Below, in pieces: positions 1 to 12,800 of a DNA stretch of 64,000 nt. The notes under the pieces are model-generated. The model was given only the letters and a program-made list of their open reading frames with translations, did no database searches and was not told the origin of the DNA. The translations under genes were made by a program, and so were the position numbers. Each line of letters starts with the position of its first letter. Positions within the stretch are counted from its first letter, which is position 1. Source of the DNA: Brachycybe producta (Eukaryota; Arthropoda; Diplopoda; Playtdesmida; Andrognathidae); NCBI GenBank assembly GCA_036925085.1, contig JAUPFP010000201.1:1-64000 (forward strand), in the 5' to 3' direction.

Positions 1-368
1 GTTGAAATTGAAGTTGAAATTGAAGTTGAAATTGAAGTTAAAATTGAAGTTAAAATTGAAGTTGAAATTAAAGTTGAATTTGAAGTTGAAATTGAAGTTG
101 AAATTGAAGTTGAAATTGAAGTTGAAATTGGAGTTGAATTTGAAGTTGAAATTGAAGTTGAAATTGAAGTTGAAATTAAAGTTAAAATTGAAGTTGAAAT
201 TGAAGTTAAAATTGAAGTTGAAATTTAAGTTGAAATTTAAGTTGAAATTGAAGTTGAAATTGAAATTGAAATTGAAGTTGAAATTGAAGTTGAAATTGAA
301 GTTGAAATTGAAGTTGAGATTAAAGTTGAAATTGAAGTTGAAATTGAAGTTAAAAATGAAGTTTAAAT

Positions 369-2192
369 TTAAGTGAAGTTAAAGTTAAAGTTGAAGTTGA
401 AATTGAAGTTGAACTTGAAGGTGAAATTGAAGTTGAAGTTAAGTTTGAAATTGAAATTGAATTTGAAGTTGAAATTGTAGTTAAAATTGAAGTTTAAGTT
501 TAATTTAAGGTTAATGTTGAAGTTTAAGTTGAATTTGAAGTTGAACTTGAAGGTGAAGTTGAAGTTCAAGTTAAGTTTGAAGTTGAAATTGAAGTTGAAT
601 TTGAAATTGAAATTGAAGTTTAAATTTAAGTTAAGGTTTAAGTTGAATTTAAAATTGAACTTGAAGGTGAAGTTGAAGTTGAAGTTAAGTTTGAAGTTGA
701 AATTGAAGTAGAGTTTGAAGTTGAAATTGAAGTTGAAATTGAAGTTGAAGTTGAAGTTGAATTTGAAGTTGAATTTGGAAGTGAAGTTGAAGTTGAAGTT
801 GAAGTTAAGTTGAAGTTGAAGTTAAGTTTGAAATTGAAGTTGAAGTTGAAATTGAAGTTGAAACTGAAGTTGAAATTGAAGTTGAAATTGAATTTGAAAT
901 TGAAGTTAAAATTGAAGTTGAAATTGAAGTTGAATTTGAAGTTGAACTTGAAAGTGAAGTTGAAGTTGAAATTGAAGTTGAAATTGAAGTTGAAATTGAA
1001 GTTGAAATTGAAGTTAAAATTGAAGTTAAAATTAAGTTGAAATTGAAGTTGAAAGTGAAGTTGAAATTGAAGTTGAAATTGAAGTTGAAATTGAAGTTGA
1101 AATTGAAGTTGAAATTGAAGTTGAAATTGAAGTTGAAATTGAAGTTGAAATTGAAGTTGAAATTGAAGTTGAAATTGAAATTAAAATTGAAGTTGAAATT
1201 GTAGTTAAAATTGAAGTTTAAGTTTAATTTAAGGTTAAAGTTTAAGTTTAAGTTGAAATTGAAGTTAAAATTGAAGTTTAAGTTTAAGTGAAGTTAAAGT
1301 TAAAGTTGAAGTTGAATTTGAAGTTGAACTTGAAGGTGAAATTGAAGTTGAAGTTAAGTTTGAAATTGAAATTGAATTTGAAGTTGAAATTGTAGTTAAA
1401 ATTGAAGTTTAAGTTTAATTTAAGGTTAAAGTTGAAGTTTAAGTTGAATTTGAAGTTGAACTTGAAGGTGAAGTTCAAGTTCAAGTTAAGTTTGAAGTTG
1501 AAATTGAAGTTGAATTTGAAATTGAAATTGAAGTTTAAATTTAAGTTAAGGTTTAAGTTGAATTTAAAATTGAACTTGAAGGTGAAGTTGAAGTTGAAGT
1601 TAAGTTTGAAGTTGAAATTGAAGTAGAGTTTGAAGTTGAAATTGAAGTTGAAATTGAAGTTGAAGTTGAATTTGAAGTTGAATTTGAAAGTGAAGTTGAA
1701 GTTGAAGTTGAAGTTAAGTTGAAGTTGAAGTTAAGTTTGAAATTGAAGTTGAAGTTGAAATTGAAGTTGAAACTGAAGTTGAAATTGAAGTTGAAATTGA
1801 ATTTGAAATTGAAGTTAAAATTGAAGTTGAAATTGAAGTTGAATTTGAAGTTGAACTTGAAAGTGAAGTTGAAGTTGAAATTGAAGTTGAAATTGAAGTT
1901 GAAATTGAAGTTGAAATTGAAGTTAAAATTGAAGTTAAAATTAAGTTGAAATTGAAGTTGAAAGTGAAGTTGAAATTGAAGTTGAAATTGAAGTTGAAAT
2001 TGAAGTTGAAATTGAAGTTGAAATTGAAGTTGAAATTGAAGTTGAAATTGATGTTAAAATTTAAGTTGAAATTGAAGTTGAAACTGAAGTTGAAATTAAA
2101 GTTGAAATTGAAAGTTAAAATTGAAGTTGAAATTGAAATTGAAATTGAAGTTGAAATTGAAGTTGAAATTAAAGTTGAAATTGAAGTTGAAA
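369..2192. repeat. Tandem pair of about 0.91-kb higher-order repeats
   Basis: Landmarks at 371 (AAGTGAAG), 487 and 810 recur at 1286, 1402 and 1719, so spacing is 915, 915 and 909 bp. The copies cover about 369-1283 and 1284-2192. Each holds a TTTAAG-rich segment, with words such as GTTTAAGTTTAATTTAAGG, followed by a GAAGTTGAAATT run. Copies differ by point changes and a small length change. Confidence 0.75.
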
Positions 2193-3849
2193 TTGAAGTT
2201 GAAATTGAAGTTAAAATTGAAGTTTAAGTTTAAGTAAAGTTAAAGTTGAAGTTGAAGTTGAATTTGAAGTTAAAATTGAAGTTGAAATTGAAGTTGAAAT
2301 TGAAGTTAAAATTGAAGTTAAAATTGAAGTTGAAATTAAAGTTGAAATTGAAGTTGAAATTGAAGTTGAAATTGAAGTTGAAATTGAAGTTGAAATTGAA
2401 GTTAAAATTGAAGTTAAAATTGAAGTTGAAATTAAAGTTGAATTTGAAGTTGAAATTGAAGTTGAAATTGAAGTTGAAATTGAAGTTGAAATTGAAGTTG
2501 AAATTGGAGTTGAATTTGAAGTTGAAATTGAAGTTGAAATTGAAGTTGAAATTAAAGTTAAAATTGAAGTTGAAATTGAAGTTAAAATTGAAGTTGAAAT
2601 TTAAGTTGAAATTTAAGTTGAAATTGAAGTTGAAATTGAAATTGAAATTGAAGTTGAAATTGAAGTTGAAATTGAAGTTGAAATTGAATTTGAAATTGAA
2701 GTTGAAATTGAAGTTGAGATTAAAGTTGAAATTGAAGTTGAAATTGAAGTTAAAAATGAAGTTTAAATTTAAGTGAAGTTAAAGTTAAAGTTGAAGTTGA
2801 ATTTGAAGTTGAACTTGAAGGTGAAATTGAAGTTGAAGTTAAGTTTGAAATTGAAATTGAATTTGAAGTTGAAATTGTAGTTAAAATTGAAGTTTAAGTT
2901 TAATTTAAGGTTAAAGTTTAAGTTTAAGTTGAAATTGAAGTTAAAATTGAAGTTTAAGTTTAAGTGAAGTTAAAGTTAAAGTTGAAGTTGAATTTGAAGT
3001 TGAACTTGAAGGTGAAATTGAAGTTGAAGTTAAGTTTGAAATTGAAATTGAATTTGAAGTTGAATTTGTAGTTAAAATTGAAGTTTAAGTTTAATTTAAG
3101 GTTAAAGTTGAAGTTTAAGTTGAATTTGAAGTTGAACTTGAAGGTGAAGTTGAAGTTCAAGTTAAGTTTGAAGTTGAAATTGAAGTTGAATTTGAAATTG
3201 AAATTGTAGTTAAAATTGAAGTTTAAGTTTAATTTAAGGTTAAAGTTGAAGTTTAAGTTGAATTTGAAGTTGAATTTGAAGGTGAAGTTGAAGTTCAAGT
3301 TAAGTTTGAAGTTGAAATTGAAGTTGAATTTGAAATTAAAATTGAAGTTTAAATTTAAGTTAAGGTTTAAGTTGAATTTAAAATTGAACTTGAAGATGAA
3401 GTTGAAGTTGAAGTTAAGTTTGAAGTTGAAATTGAAGTAGAGTTTGAAGTTGAAATTGAAGTTGAAATTGAAGTTGAAATTGAAGTTGAAATTGAAGTTG
3501 AAGTTGAAGTTGAATTTGAAGTTGAATTTGAAAGTGAAGTTGAAGTTGAAGTTGAAGTTAAGTTGAAGTTGAAGTTAAGTTTGAAATTGAAGTTGAAGTT
3601 GAAATTGAAGTTGAAACTGAAGTTGAAATTGAAGTTGAAATTGAATTTGAAATTGAAGTTAAAATTGAAGTTGAAATTGAAGTTGAATTTGAAGTTGAAC
3701 TTGAAAGTGAAGTTGAAGTTGAAATTGAAGTTGAAATTGAAGTTGAAATTGAAGTTGAAATTGAAGTTAAAATTGAAGTTAAAATTAAGATGAAATTGAA
3801 GTTGAAAGTGAAGTTGAAATTGAAGTTGAAATTGAAGTTGAAATTGAAG
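2193..3849. repeat. Satellite with diverged 1.8-kb copies of the preceding block
   Basis: Landmarks at 1402, 1719, 1946 and 2246 recur at 3216, 3563, 3790 and 4126, giving spacings of 1,814 to 1,880 bp. This stretch holds a GAAGTTGAAATT core (about 2246-2776) followed by TTTAAG-rich words. No gene is visible. Confidence 0.65.
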
Positions 3850-6800
3850 TTGAAATTGAAGTTGAAATTGAAGTTGAAATTGAAGTTGAAATTGAAGTTG
3901 AAATTGAAGTTGAAATTGATGTTAAAATTTAAGTTGAAATTGAAGTTGAAACTGAAGTTGAAACTGAAGTTGAAATTAAAGTTGAAATTGAAAGTTAAAA
4001 TTGAAGTTGAAATTGAAATTGAAATTGAAGTTGAAATTGAAGTTGAAACTAAAGTTGAAATTGAAGTTGAAATTGAAGTTGAAATTGAAGTTAAAATTGA
4101 AGTTTAAGTTTAAGTAAAGTTAAAGTTGAAGTTGAAGTTGAATTTGAAGTTAAAATTGAAGTTGAAATTGAAGTTGAAATTGAAGTTAAAATTGAAGTTA
4201 AAATTGAAGTTGAAATTAAAGTTGAAATTGAAGTTGAAATTGAAGTTGAAATTGAAGTTGAAATTGAAGTTAAAATTGAAGTTAAAATTGAAGTTGAAAT
4301 TAAAGTTGAATTTGAAGTTGAAATTGAAGTTGAAATTGAAGTTGAAATTGAAGTTGAAATTGGAGTTAAATTTGAAGTTGAAATTGAAGTTGAAATTGAA
4401 GTTGAAATTGAAGTTGAAATTAAAGTTAAAATTGAAGTTGAAATTGAAGTTAAAATTGAAGTTGAAATTTAAGTTGAAATTTAAGTTGAAATTGAAGTTG
4501 AAATTGAAATTGAAATTGAAGTTGAAATTGAAGTTGAAATTGAAGTTGAAATTGAAGTTGAAATTGAAGTTGAGATTAAAGTTGAAATTGAAGTTGAAAT
4601 TGAAGTTAAAAATGAAGTTTAAATTTAAGTGAAGTTAAAGTTAAAGTTGAAGTTGAATTTGAAGTTGAACTTGAAGGTGAAATTGAAGTTGAAGTTAAGT
4701 TTGAAATTGAAATTGAATTTGAAGTTGAAATTGTAGTTAAAATTGAAGTTTAAGTTTAATTTAAGGTTAAAGTTTAAGTTTAAGTTGAAATTGAAGTTAA
4801 AAATGAAGTTTAAATTTAAGTGAAGTTAAAGTTAAAGTTGAAGTTGAATTTGAAGTTGAACTTGAAGGTGAAATTGAAGTTGAAGTTAAGTTTGAAATTG
4901 AAATTGAATTTGAAGTTGAAATTGTAGTTAAAATTGAAGTTTAAGTTTAATTTAAGGTTAAAGTTTAAGTTTAAGTTGAAATTGAAGTTAAAATTGAAGT
5001 TTAAGTTTAAGTGAAGTTAAAGTTAAAGTTGAAGTTGAATTTGAAGTTGAACTTGAAGGTGAAATTGAAGTTGAAGTTAAGTTTGAAATTGAAATTGAAT
5101 TTGAAGTTGAAATTGTAGTTAAAATTGAAGTTTAAGTTTAATTTAAGGTTAAAGTTGAAGTTTAAGTTGAATTTGAAGTTGAACTTGAAGGTGAAGTTGA
5201 AGTTCAAGTTAAGTTTGAAGTTGAAATTGAAGTTGAATTTGAAATTGAAATTGTAGTTAAAATTGAAGTTTAAGTTTAATTTAAGGTTAAAGTTGAAGTT
5301 TAAGTTGAATTTGAAGTTGAACTTGAAGGTGAAGTTGAAGTTCAAGTTAAGTTTGAAGTTGAAATTGAAGTTGAATTTGAAATTAAAATTGAAGTTTAAA
5401 TTTAAGTTAAGGTTTAAGTTGAATTTAAAATTGAACTTGAAGATGAAGTTGAAGTTGAAGTTAAGTTTGAAGTTGAAATTGAAGTAGAGTTTGAAGTGGA
5501 AATTGAATTTGAAGTTGAAGTTAAAGAAGAAGTTGATGTTGAAGTTGAAGTTAAAGTTGAAGTTGAGGTTGAAGTTGTTGTTGAAGTTGTAGTTGAAGTT
5601 GAAGTTGAAGTTGAAGTTGAAGTTGAAGTTGAAGTTGAAGTTTAAGTTGAAATTGATGATGAAATCAAAGTTGAATTTGAAGTTGGAGATGAAATTGAAG
5701 TTGAATTTCAAGTTGAGGTTGAAGTTGAAATTGAAGTTGATTTTGAAATTGAAGTTGAAGTTGAAGTTAAAGTTAAAGTTGAAATTGAAGATGAATTTGA
5801 AATTGAGGTTGAAGTTGAAATTAAATTTGAAGTTGAAGTTAAAGAAGAAGTTGATGTTGAAGTTGAAGTTAAAGTTGAAGTTGAGGTTGAAGTTGTTGTT
5901 GAAGTTGTAGTTGAAGTTGAAGTTGAAGTTGAAGTTTAAGTTGAAATTGAAGTTGAAATTAAAGTTGAAATTGAAGTTGAAATTGAAGTTGAAATTGAAG
6001 TTAAAATTGAAGTTTAAGTTTAAGTAAAGTTAAAGTTGAAGTTGAAGTTGAATTTGAAGTTAAAATTGAAGTTGAAATTGAAGTTGAAATTGAAGTTAAA
6101 ATTGAAGTTAAAATTGAAGTTGAAATTGAAGTTGAAATTGAAGTTGAAATTGAAGTTGAAATTGAAGTTGAAATTGAAGTTGAAATTGATGTTAAAATTT
6201 AAGTTGAAATTGAAGTTGAAACTGAAGTTGAAACTGAAGTTGAAATTAAAGTTGAAATTGAAAGTTAAAATTGAAGTTGAAATTGAAATTGAAATTGAAG
6301 TTGAAATTGAAGTTGAAACTAAAGTTGAAATTGAAGTTGAAATTGAAGTTGAAATTGAAGTTAAAATTGAAGTTTAAGTTTAAGTAAAGTTAAAGTTGAA
6401 GTTGAAGTTGAATTTGAAGTTAAAATTGAAGTTGAAATTGAAGTTGAAATTGAAGTTAAAATTGAAGTTAAAATTGAAGTTGAAATTAAAGTTGAAATTG
6501 AAGTTGAAATTGAAGTTGAAATTGAAGTTGAAATTGAAGTTAAAATTGAAGTTAAAATTGAAGTTGAAATTAAAGTTGAATTTGAAGTTGAAATTGAAGT
6601 TGAAATTGAAGTTGAAATTGAAGTTGAAATTGGAGTTAAATTTGAAGTTGAAATTGAAGTTGAAATTGAAGTTGAAATTGAAGTTGAAATTAAAGTTAAA
6701 ATTGAAGTTGAAATTGAAGTTAAAATTGAAGTTGAAATTTAAGTTGAAATTTAAGTTGAAATTGAAGTTGAAATTGAAATTGAAATTGAAGTTGAAATTG

Positions 6801-8390
6801 AAGTTGAAATTGAAGTTGAAATTGAAGTTGAAATTGAAGTTGAGATTAAAGTTGAAATTGAAGTTGAAATTGAAGTTAAAAATGAAGTTTAAATTTAAGT
6901 GAAGTTAAAGTTAAAGTTGAAGTTGAATTTGAAGTTGAACTTGAAGGTGAAATTGAAGTTGAAGTTAAGTTTGAAATTGAAATTGAATTTGAAGTTGAAA
7001 TTGTAGTTAAAATTGAAGTTTAAGTTTAATTTAAGGTTAAAGTTTAAGTTTAAGTTGAAATTGAAGTTAAAAATGAAGTTTAAATTTAAGTGAAGTTAAA
7101 GTTAAAGTTGAAGTTGAATTTGAAGTTGAACTTGAAGGTGAAATTGAAGTTGAAGTTAAGTTTGAAATTGAAATTGAATTTGAAGTTGAAATTGTAGTTA
7201 AAATTGAAGTTTAAGTTTAATTTAAGGTTAAAGTTTAAGTTTAAGTTGAAATTGAAGTTAAAATTGAAGTTTAAGTTTAAGTGAAGTTAAAGTTAAAGTT
7301 GAAGTTGAATTTGAAGTTGAACTTGAAGGTGAAATTGAAGTTGAAGTTAAGTTTGAAATTGAAATTGAATTTGAAGTTGAAATTGTAGTTAAAATTGAAG
7401 TTTAAGTTTAATTTAAGGTTAAAGTTGAAGTTTAAGTTGAATTTGAAGTTGAACTTGAAGGTGAAGTTGAAGTTCAAGTTAAGTTTGAAGTTGAAATTGA
7501 AGTTGAATTTGAAATTGAAATTGTAGTTAAAATTGAAGTTTAAGTTTAATTTAAGGTTAAAGTTGAAGTTTAAGTTGAATTTGAAGTTGAACTTGAAGGT
7601 GAAGTTGAAGTTCAAGTTAAGTTTGAAGTTGAAATTGAAGTTGAATTTGAAATTAAAATTGAAGTTTAAATTTAAGTTAAGGTTTAAGTTGAATTTAAAA
7701 TTGAACTTGAAGATGAAGTTGAAGTTGAAGTTAAGTTTGAAGTTGAAATTGAAGTAGAGTTTGAAGTGGAAATTGAATTTGAAGTTGAAGTTAAAGAAGA
7801 AGTTGATGTTGAAGTTGAAGTTAAAGTTGAAGTTGAGGTTGAAGTTGTTGTTGAAGTTGTAGTTGAAGTTGAAGTTGAAGTTGAAGTTGAAGTTGAAGTT
7901 GAAGTTGAAGTTTAAGTTGAAATTGATGATGAAATCAAAGTTGAATTTGAAGTTGGAGATGAAATTGAAGTTGAATTTCAAGTTGAGGTTGAAGTTGAAA
8001 TTGAAGTTGATTTTGAAATTGAAGTTGAAGTTGAAGTTAAAGTTAAAGTTGAAATTGAAGATGAATTTGAAATTGAGGTTGAAGTTGAAATTAAATTTGA
8101 AGTTGAAGTTAAAGAAGAAGTTGATGTTGAAGTTGAAGTTAAAGTTGAAGTTGAGGTTGAAGTTGTTGTTGAAGTTGTAGTTGAAGTTGAAGTTGAAGTT
8201 GAAGTTTAAGTTGAAATTGAAGTTGAAATTAAAGTTGAAATTGAAGTTGAAATTGAAGTTGAAATTGAAGTTAAAATTGAAGTTTAAGTTTAAGTAAAGT
8301 TAAAGTTGAAGTTGAAGTTGAATTTGAAGTTAAAATTGAAGTTGAAATTGAAGTTGAAATTGAAGTTAAAATTGAAGTTAAAATTGAAGT
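3850..8390. repeat. Tandem pair of 2,270-bp higher-order repeats
   Basis: Landmarks at 4126, 5007, 5263, 5593 and 6036 recur exactly 2,270 bp later at 6396, 7277, 7533, 7863 and 8306. The copies are therefore about 3850-6120 and 6120-8390. Each contains a GAAGTTGAAATT core of about 0.5 kb, a TTTAAG-rich segment and a GTTGTTGTTGAAGTTGTAG-type segment. The copies look nearly identical by eye, which suggests a recent duplication or unequal exchange. Confidence 0.8.
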
Positions 8391-9899
8391 TGAAATTAAA
8401 GTTGAAATTGAAGTTGAAATTGAAGTTGAAATTGAAGTTGAAATTGAAGTTAAAATTGAAGTTAAAATTGAAGTTGAAATTAAAGTTGAATTTGAAGTTG
8501 AAATTGAAGTTGAAATTGAAGTTGAAATTGAAGTTGAAATTGGAGTTGAATTTGAAGTTGAAATTGAAGTTGAAATTGAAGTTGAAATTAAAGTTAAAAT
8601 TGAAGTTGAAATTGAAGTTAAAATTGAAGTTGAAATTTAAGTTGAAATTTAAGTTGAAATTGAAGTTGAAATTGAAATTGAAATTGAAGTTGAAATTGAA
8701 GTTGAAATTGAAGTTGAAATTGAATTTGAAATTGAAGTTGAAATTGAAGTTGAGATTAAAGTTGAAATTGAAGTTGAAATTGAAGTTAAAAATGAAGTTT
8801 AAATTTAAGTGAAGTTAAAGTTAAAGTTGAAGTTGAATTTGAAGTTGAACTTGAAGGTGAAATTGAAGTTGAAGTTAAGTTTGAAATTGAAATTGAATTT
8901 GAAGTTGAAATTGTAGTTAAAATTGAAGTTTAAGTTTAATTTAAGGTTAAAGTTTAAGTTTAAGTTGAAATTGAAGTTAAAATTGAAGTTTAAGTTTAAG
9001 TGAAGTTAAAGTTAAAGTTGAAGTTGAATTTGAAGTTGAACTTGAAGGTGAAATTGAAGTTGAAGTTAAGTTTGAAATTGAAATTGAATTTGAAGTTGAA
9101 ATTGTAGTTAAAATTGAAGTTTAAGTTTAATTTAAGGTTAAAGTTGAAGTTTAAGTTGAATTTGAAGTTGAACTTGAAGGTGAAGTTGAAGTTCAAGTTA
9201 AGTTTGAAGTTGAAATTGAAGTTGAATTTGAAATTGAAATTGTAGTTAAAATTGAAGTTTAAGTTTAATTTAAGGTTAAAGTTGAAGTTTAAGTTGAATT
9301 TGAAGTTGAACTTGAAGGTGAAGTTGAAGTTCAAGTTAAGTTTGAAGTTGAAATTGAAGTTGAATTTGAAATTAAAATTGAAGTTTAAATTTAAGTTAAG
9401 GTTTAAGTTGAATTTAAAATTGAACTTGAAGATGAAGTTGAAGTTGAAGTTAAGTTTGAAGTTGAAATTGAAGTAGAGTTTGAAGTGGAAATTGAATTTG
9501 AAGTTGAAGTTAAAGAAGAAGTTGATGTTGAAGTTGAAGTTAAAGTTGAAGTTGAGGTTGAAGTTGTTGTTGAAGTTGTAGTTGAAGTTGAAGTTGAAGT
9601 TGAAGTTGAAGTTGAAGTTGAAGTTTAAGTTGAAATTGATGATGAAATCAAAGTTGAATTTGAAGTTGGAGATGAAATTGAAGTTGAATTTCAAGTTGAG
9701 TTGAAGTTGAAATTGAAGTTGATTTTGAAATTGAAGTTGAAGTTGAAGTTAAAGTTAAAGTTGAAATTGAAGATGAATTTGAAATTTAGGTTGAAGTTGA
9801 AATTAAATTTGAAGTTGAAGTTAAAGAAGAAGTTGATGTTGAAGTTGAAGTTAAAGTTGAAGTTGAGGTTGAAGTTGTTGTTGAAGTTGTAGCTGAAGT
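8391..9899. repeat. Shortened further copy of the 2.27-kb unit
   Basis: The order of segments of the preceding pair continues, but landmarks at 7277 and 7533 recur at 8996 and 9252 (1,719 bp), so about 0.5 kb is missing. A 2-bp loss near 9699 (GTTGAGTTGAAG instead of GTTGAGGTTGAAG) shifts the word register. No gene is visible. Confidence 0.65.
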
Positions 9900-12800
9900 T
9901 GAAGTTAAAGTTGAAGTCGAAGTTATAGTTGATGTTGAAGTTGAAGTTGAAGTTGAAGTTGAATTTGAAGTTAAAATTGAAGTTAAAATTGAAGTTGAAA
10001 TTAAAGTTGAAATTGAAGTTGAAATTGAAGTTGAAATTGAAGTTGAAATTGAAGTTAAAATTGAAGTTAAAATTGAATTTGAAATTAAAGTTGAATTTGA
10101 AGTTGAAATTGAAGTTGAAATTGAAGTTGAAATTTAAGTTGAAATTGAAGTTGAAATTGAAGTTAAAATTGAAGTTGTAATTGAAGTAGAAATTGAAGTT
10201 GAAATTGAAGTTGAAATTGAAGTTGAAATTGAAGTTGAAATTGAAAGTTAAAATTGAAGTTGAAATTGAAGTTAAAATTGAAGTTTAAGTTTAAGTAAAG
10301 TTAAAGTTGAAGTTGAAGTTAAGTTGAAGTTGAAATTAAGTTTGAAATTGAAGTTGAAATTGAAGTTAAATTTGAAGTTGAAATTGAAGTTGAAATTGAA
10401 GTTGAAACTGAAGTTGAAATTAAAGTTAAAATTGAAGTTGAAATTGAAGTTAAAATTGAAGTTGAAATTGAAGTTGAAATTGAAGTTGAATTTGAAGTTG
10501 AATTTGAAGTTAAAATTGAAGTTAAAATTAAGTTGAAATTGAAGTTGAAGTTGAAGTTGACATTGAATTTGAATTTGAAATTGAAGTTGAAGTTGAATTC
10601 GAAGTCAAAGTCAAAGTCAAAATTGCAGTTGAAGTTAAAGTTGAAATTGAATATGATATTTTAGTTGAAGGTAAAGTTGAAGTTGAAGTTGAAGTTGAAA
10701 TTGAAGTTGAAGTTGAAGTTAAAGTTTCAGTTGAAATTGAAAATGACATTGAAGTTGAAGTTGAAATTGAAGTTGATCTTGAAGTTGAAGTTGATGTTGA
10801 GTTTGAAGTTGTTGTTGAAGTTGAAATTGAAGATGAAGTTGAAGTTGAAGTTGAAGTTGAAGCTGAAATTGAAGATGAAATTGAAGTTGAATTTGAAGTT
10901 GAGGTTGAAGTTGTACTTGAAGTTGAAGATGATGTTGAGGTTAAAGTTATTGTAGAAGTTGAAGTTGAATATGAAGTTAAAATTGAAGTTTATGTTTAAG
11001 TTGCAGTTGAATTAAATATAAAATTGAAGTTAAATTTGAAGTTGAGGTTGAAGTTGCAGTTGAAGTAAAAATTGAAGTTGAAGTTAAGTTGAAGATGACA
11101 TTGAAGTTGGGGATGATGTAGGAGTTGAAGTTGAAGTTGGAGATGAAATTGAAGTTGAATTTGAAGTTGAGGTTGGAGTTGAAATAGAAGTTGAAGTGGA
11201 AGTTAAAGTTGAAGTTGAAGTTGAAGTTATAGTTGAAGTTGAGGTTGAAGTTGTTGTTGAAGTTGTAGTTGAAGATAAAGTTGAAGTTGAAGTTGAAGTT
11301 GAAAATAAATTTGAAGTTGAATTTGAAGTTGAAGTTAAAGTTAAAGTTGAATTTGAAGATACATTTGAAGTTGAGGTTGAAGTGGAAATTGAATTTGAAG
11401 TTGAAGTTAAAGAAGAAGTTGATGTTGAAGTTGAATTTAAAGTTGAAGTTGAGGTTGAAGTTGTTGTTGAATTTGAAGTTGGAGATTAAATTGAAGTTGA
11501 ATTTCAAGTTGAGGTTGAAGTTGAAGTTGAAGTTATAGTTGAAGTTAAGGTTGAAGTTGTTGTTGAAGTTGTAGTTGAAGATAAAGTTGAAGTTGAAGTT
11601 GAAGTTGAAAATAAAATTGAAGTTGAATTTGAAGTTGAGGTTGAAGTTGAAATTGAAGTTGATTTTGAAGTTGAATTTGAAGTTGAAGTTAAAACTAAAG
11701 TTGAACTTGAAGTTGAATTTGAAGTTGAGGTTGAAGTTGAAATTGAATTTGAAGTTGAAGTTAAAGAAGAAGTTGATGTTGAAGTTGAAGTTAAAGTTGA
11801 AGTTGAGGTTGAAGTAGAGGTTGAAGTTGAATTTGAAGCTGAAGTTGAAGTTAAAGTAGAAGTCGATGTTGACATTGAAGTTACAATTAAAGTTGACGTT
11901 GAAGTTATAGTTGAAGTTGAGGTTGAAGTTGTTGTTGAAGTTGTAGTTGAAAATGAAGTTGAAGTGGAAGTTGAAGTTAAAAATAAAATTGAAGTTGAAT
12001 TTGAATTTGAGGTTGAAGTTGAAATTGAAGTTGATTTTGAAGTTGAATTTGAAGTTGAAGTTAAAACTAAAGTTGAACTTGAAGTTGAATTTGAAGTTGA
12101 GGTTGAAGTTGAAATTGAATTTGAAGTTAAAGTTAAAGTAGAAGTTGATGTTGAAGATGAAGTTAAAGTTGAAGTTGAGGTTGAAGTTGAGGTTGAAGTT
12201 GTTGTTGAAGTTGTAGTTGAAGATGAAGTTGAAATTGAAGTTAAAATTGAAAATCAAATTGAAGTTGAATTTGAAGTTGAGGTTGAAGTTGAAATTGAAG
12301 TTGAAGTTAAAATTGAAATTGAAGTTAAAGTTGAAGTCGAAGTTATAGTTGATGTTGAAGTTGAAGTTGAAGTTGAAGTTGAAATTGAAGTTGAAGTTGA
12401 AGTTGAAGTTGAAGTTGAAGTTGAAGTTGAAGTTGAATTTGAAGTCGAAGTCGAAGTCAAAATTGCAGTTGAAGTTAAAGTTGAAATTGAATATGATATT
12501 TTAGTTGAAGGTAAAGTTGAAGTTGAAGTTGAAGTTGAAATTGAAGTTGAAGTTGAAGTTAAAGTTTCAGTTGAAATTGAAGATGACATTGAAGTTGAAG
12601 TTGAAATTGAAATTGATCTTGAAGTTGATGTTGAGGTTGAAGTTGTTGTTAAAGTTGAAATTGAAGATGAAGTTGAAGTTGAAGTTGAAGTTGAAGCTGA
12701 AATTGAAGATGAAATTGAAGTTAAGTTGAAGATGACATTGAAGTTGGGGTTGATGTAGGAGTTGAAGTTGAAGTTGGAGATGAAATTGAAGTTGAATTTG

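Noticed and set aside
10977-12257. 426-codon minus-strand frame, repeated at 23614 and 46055
   Set aside because: Conservation follows from recent duplication of the module, not selection. Composition is pure satellite.
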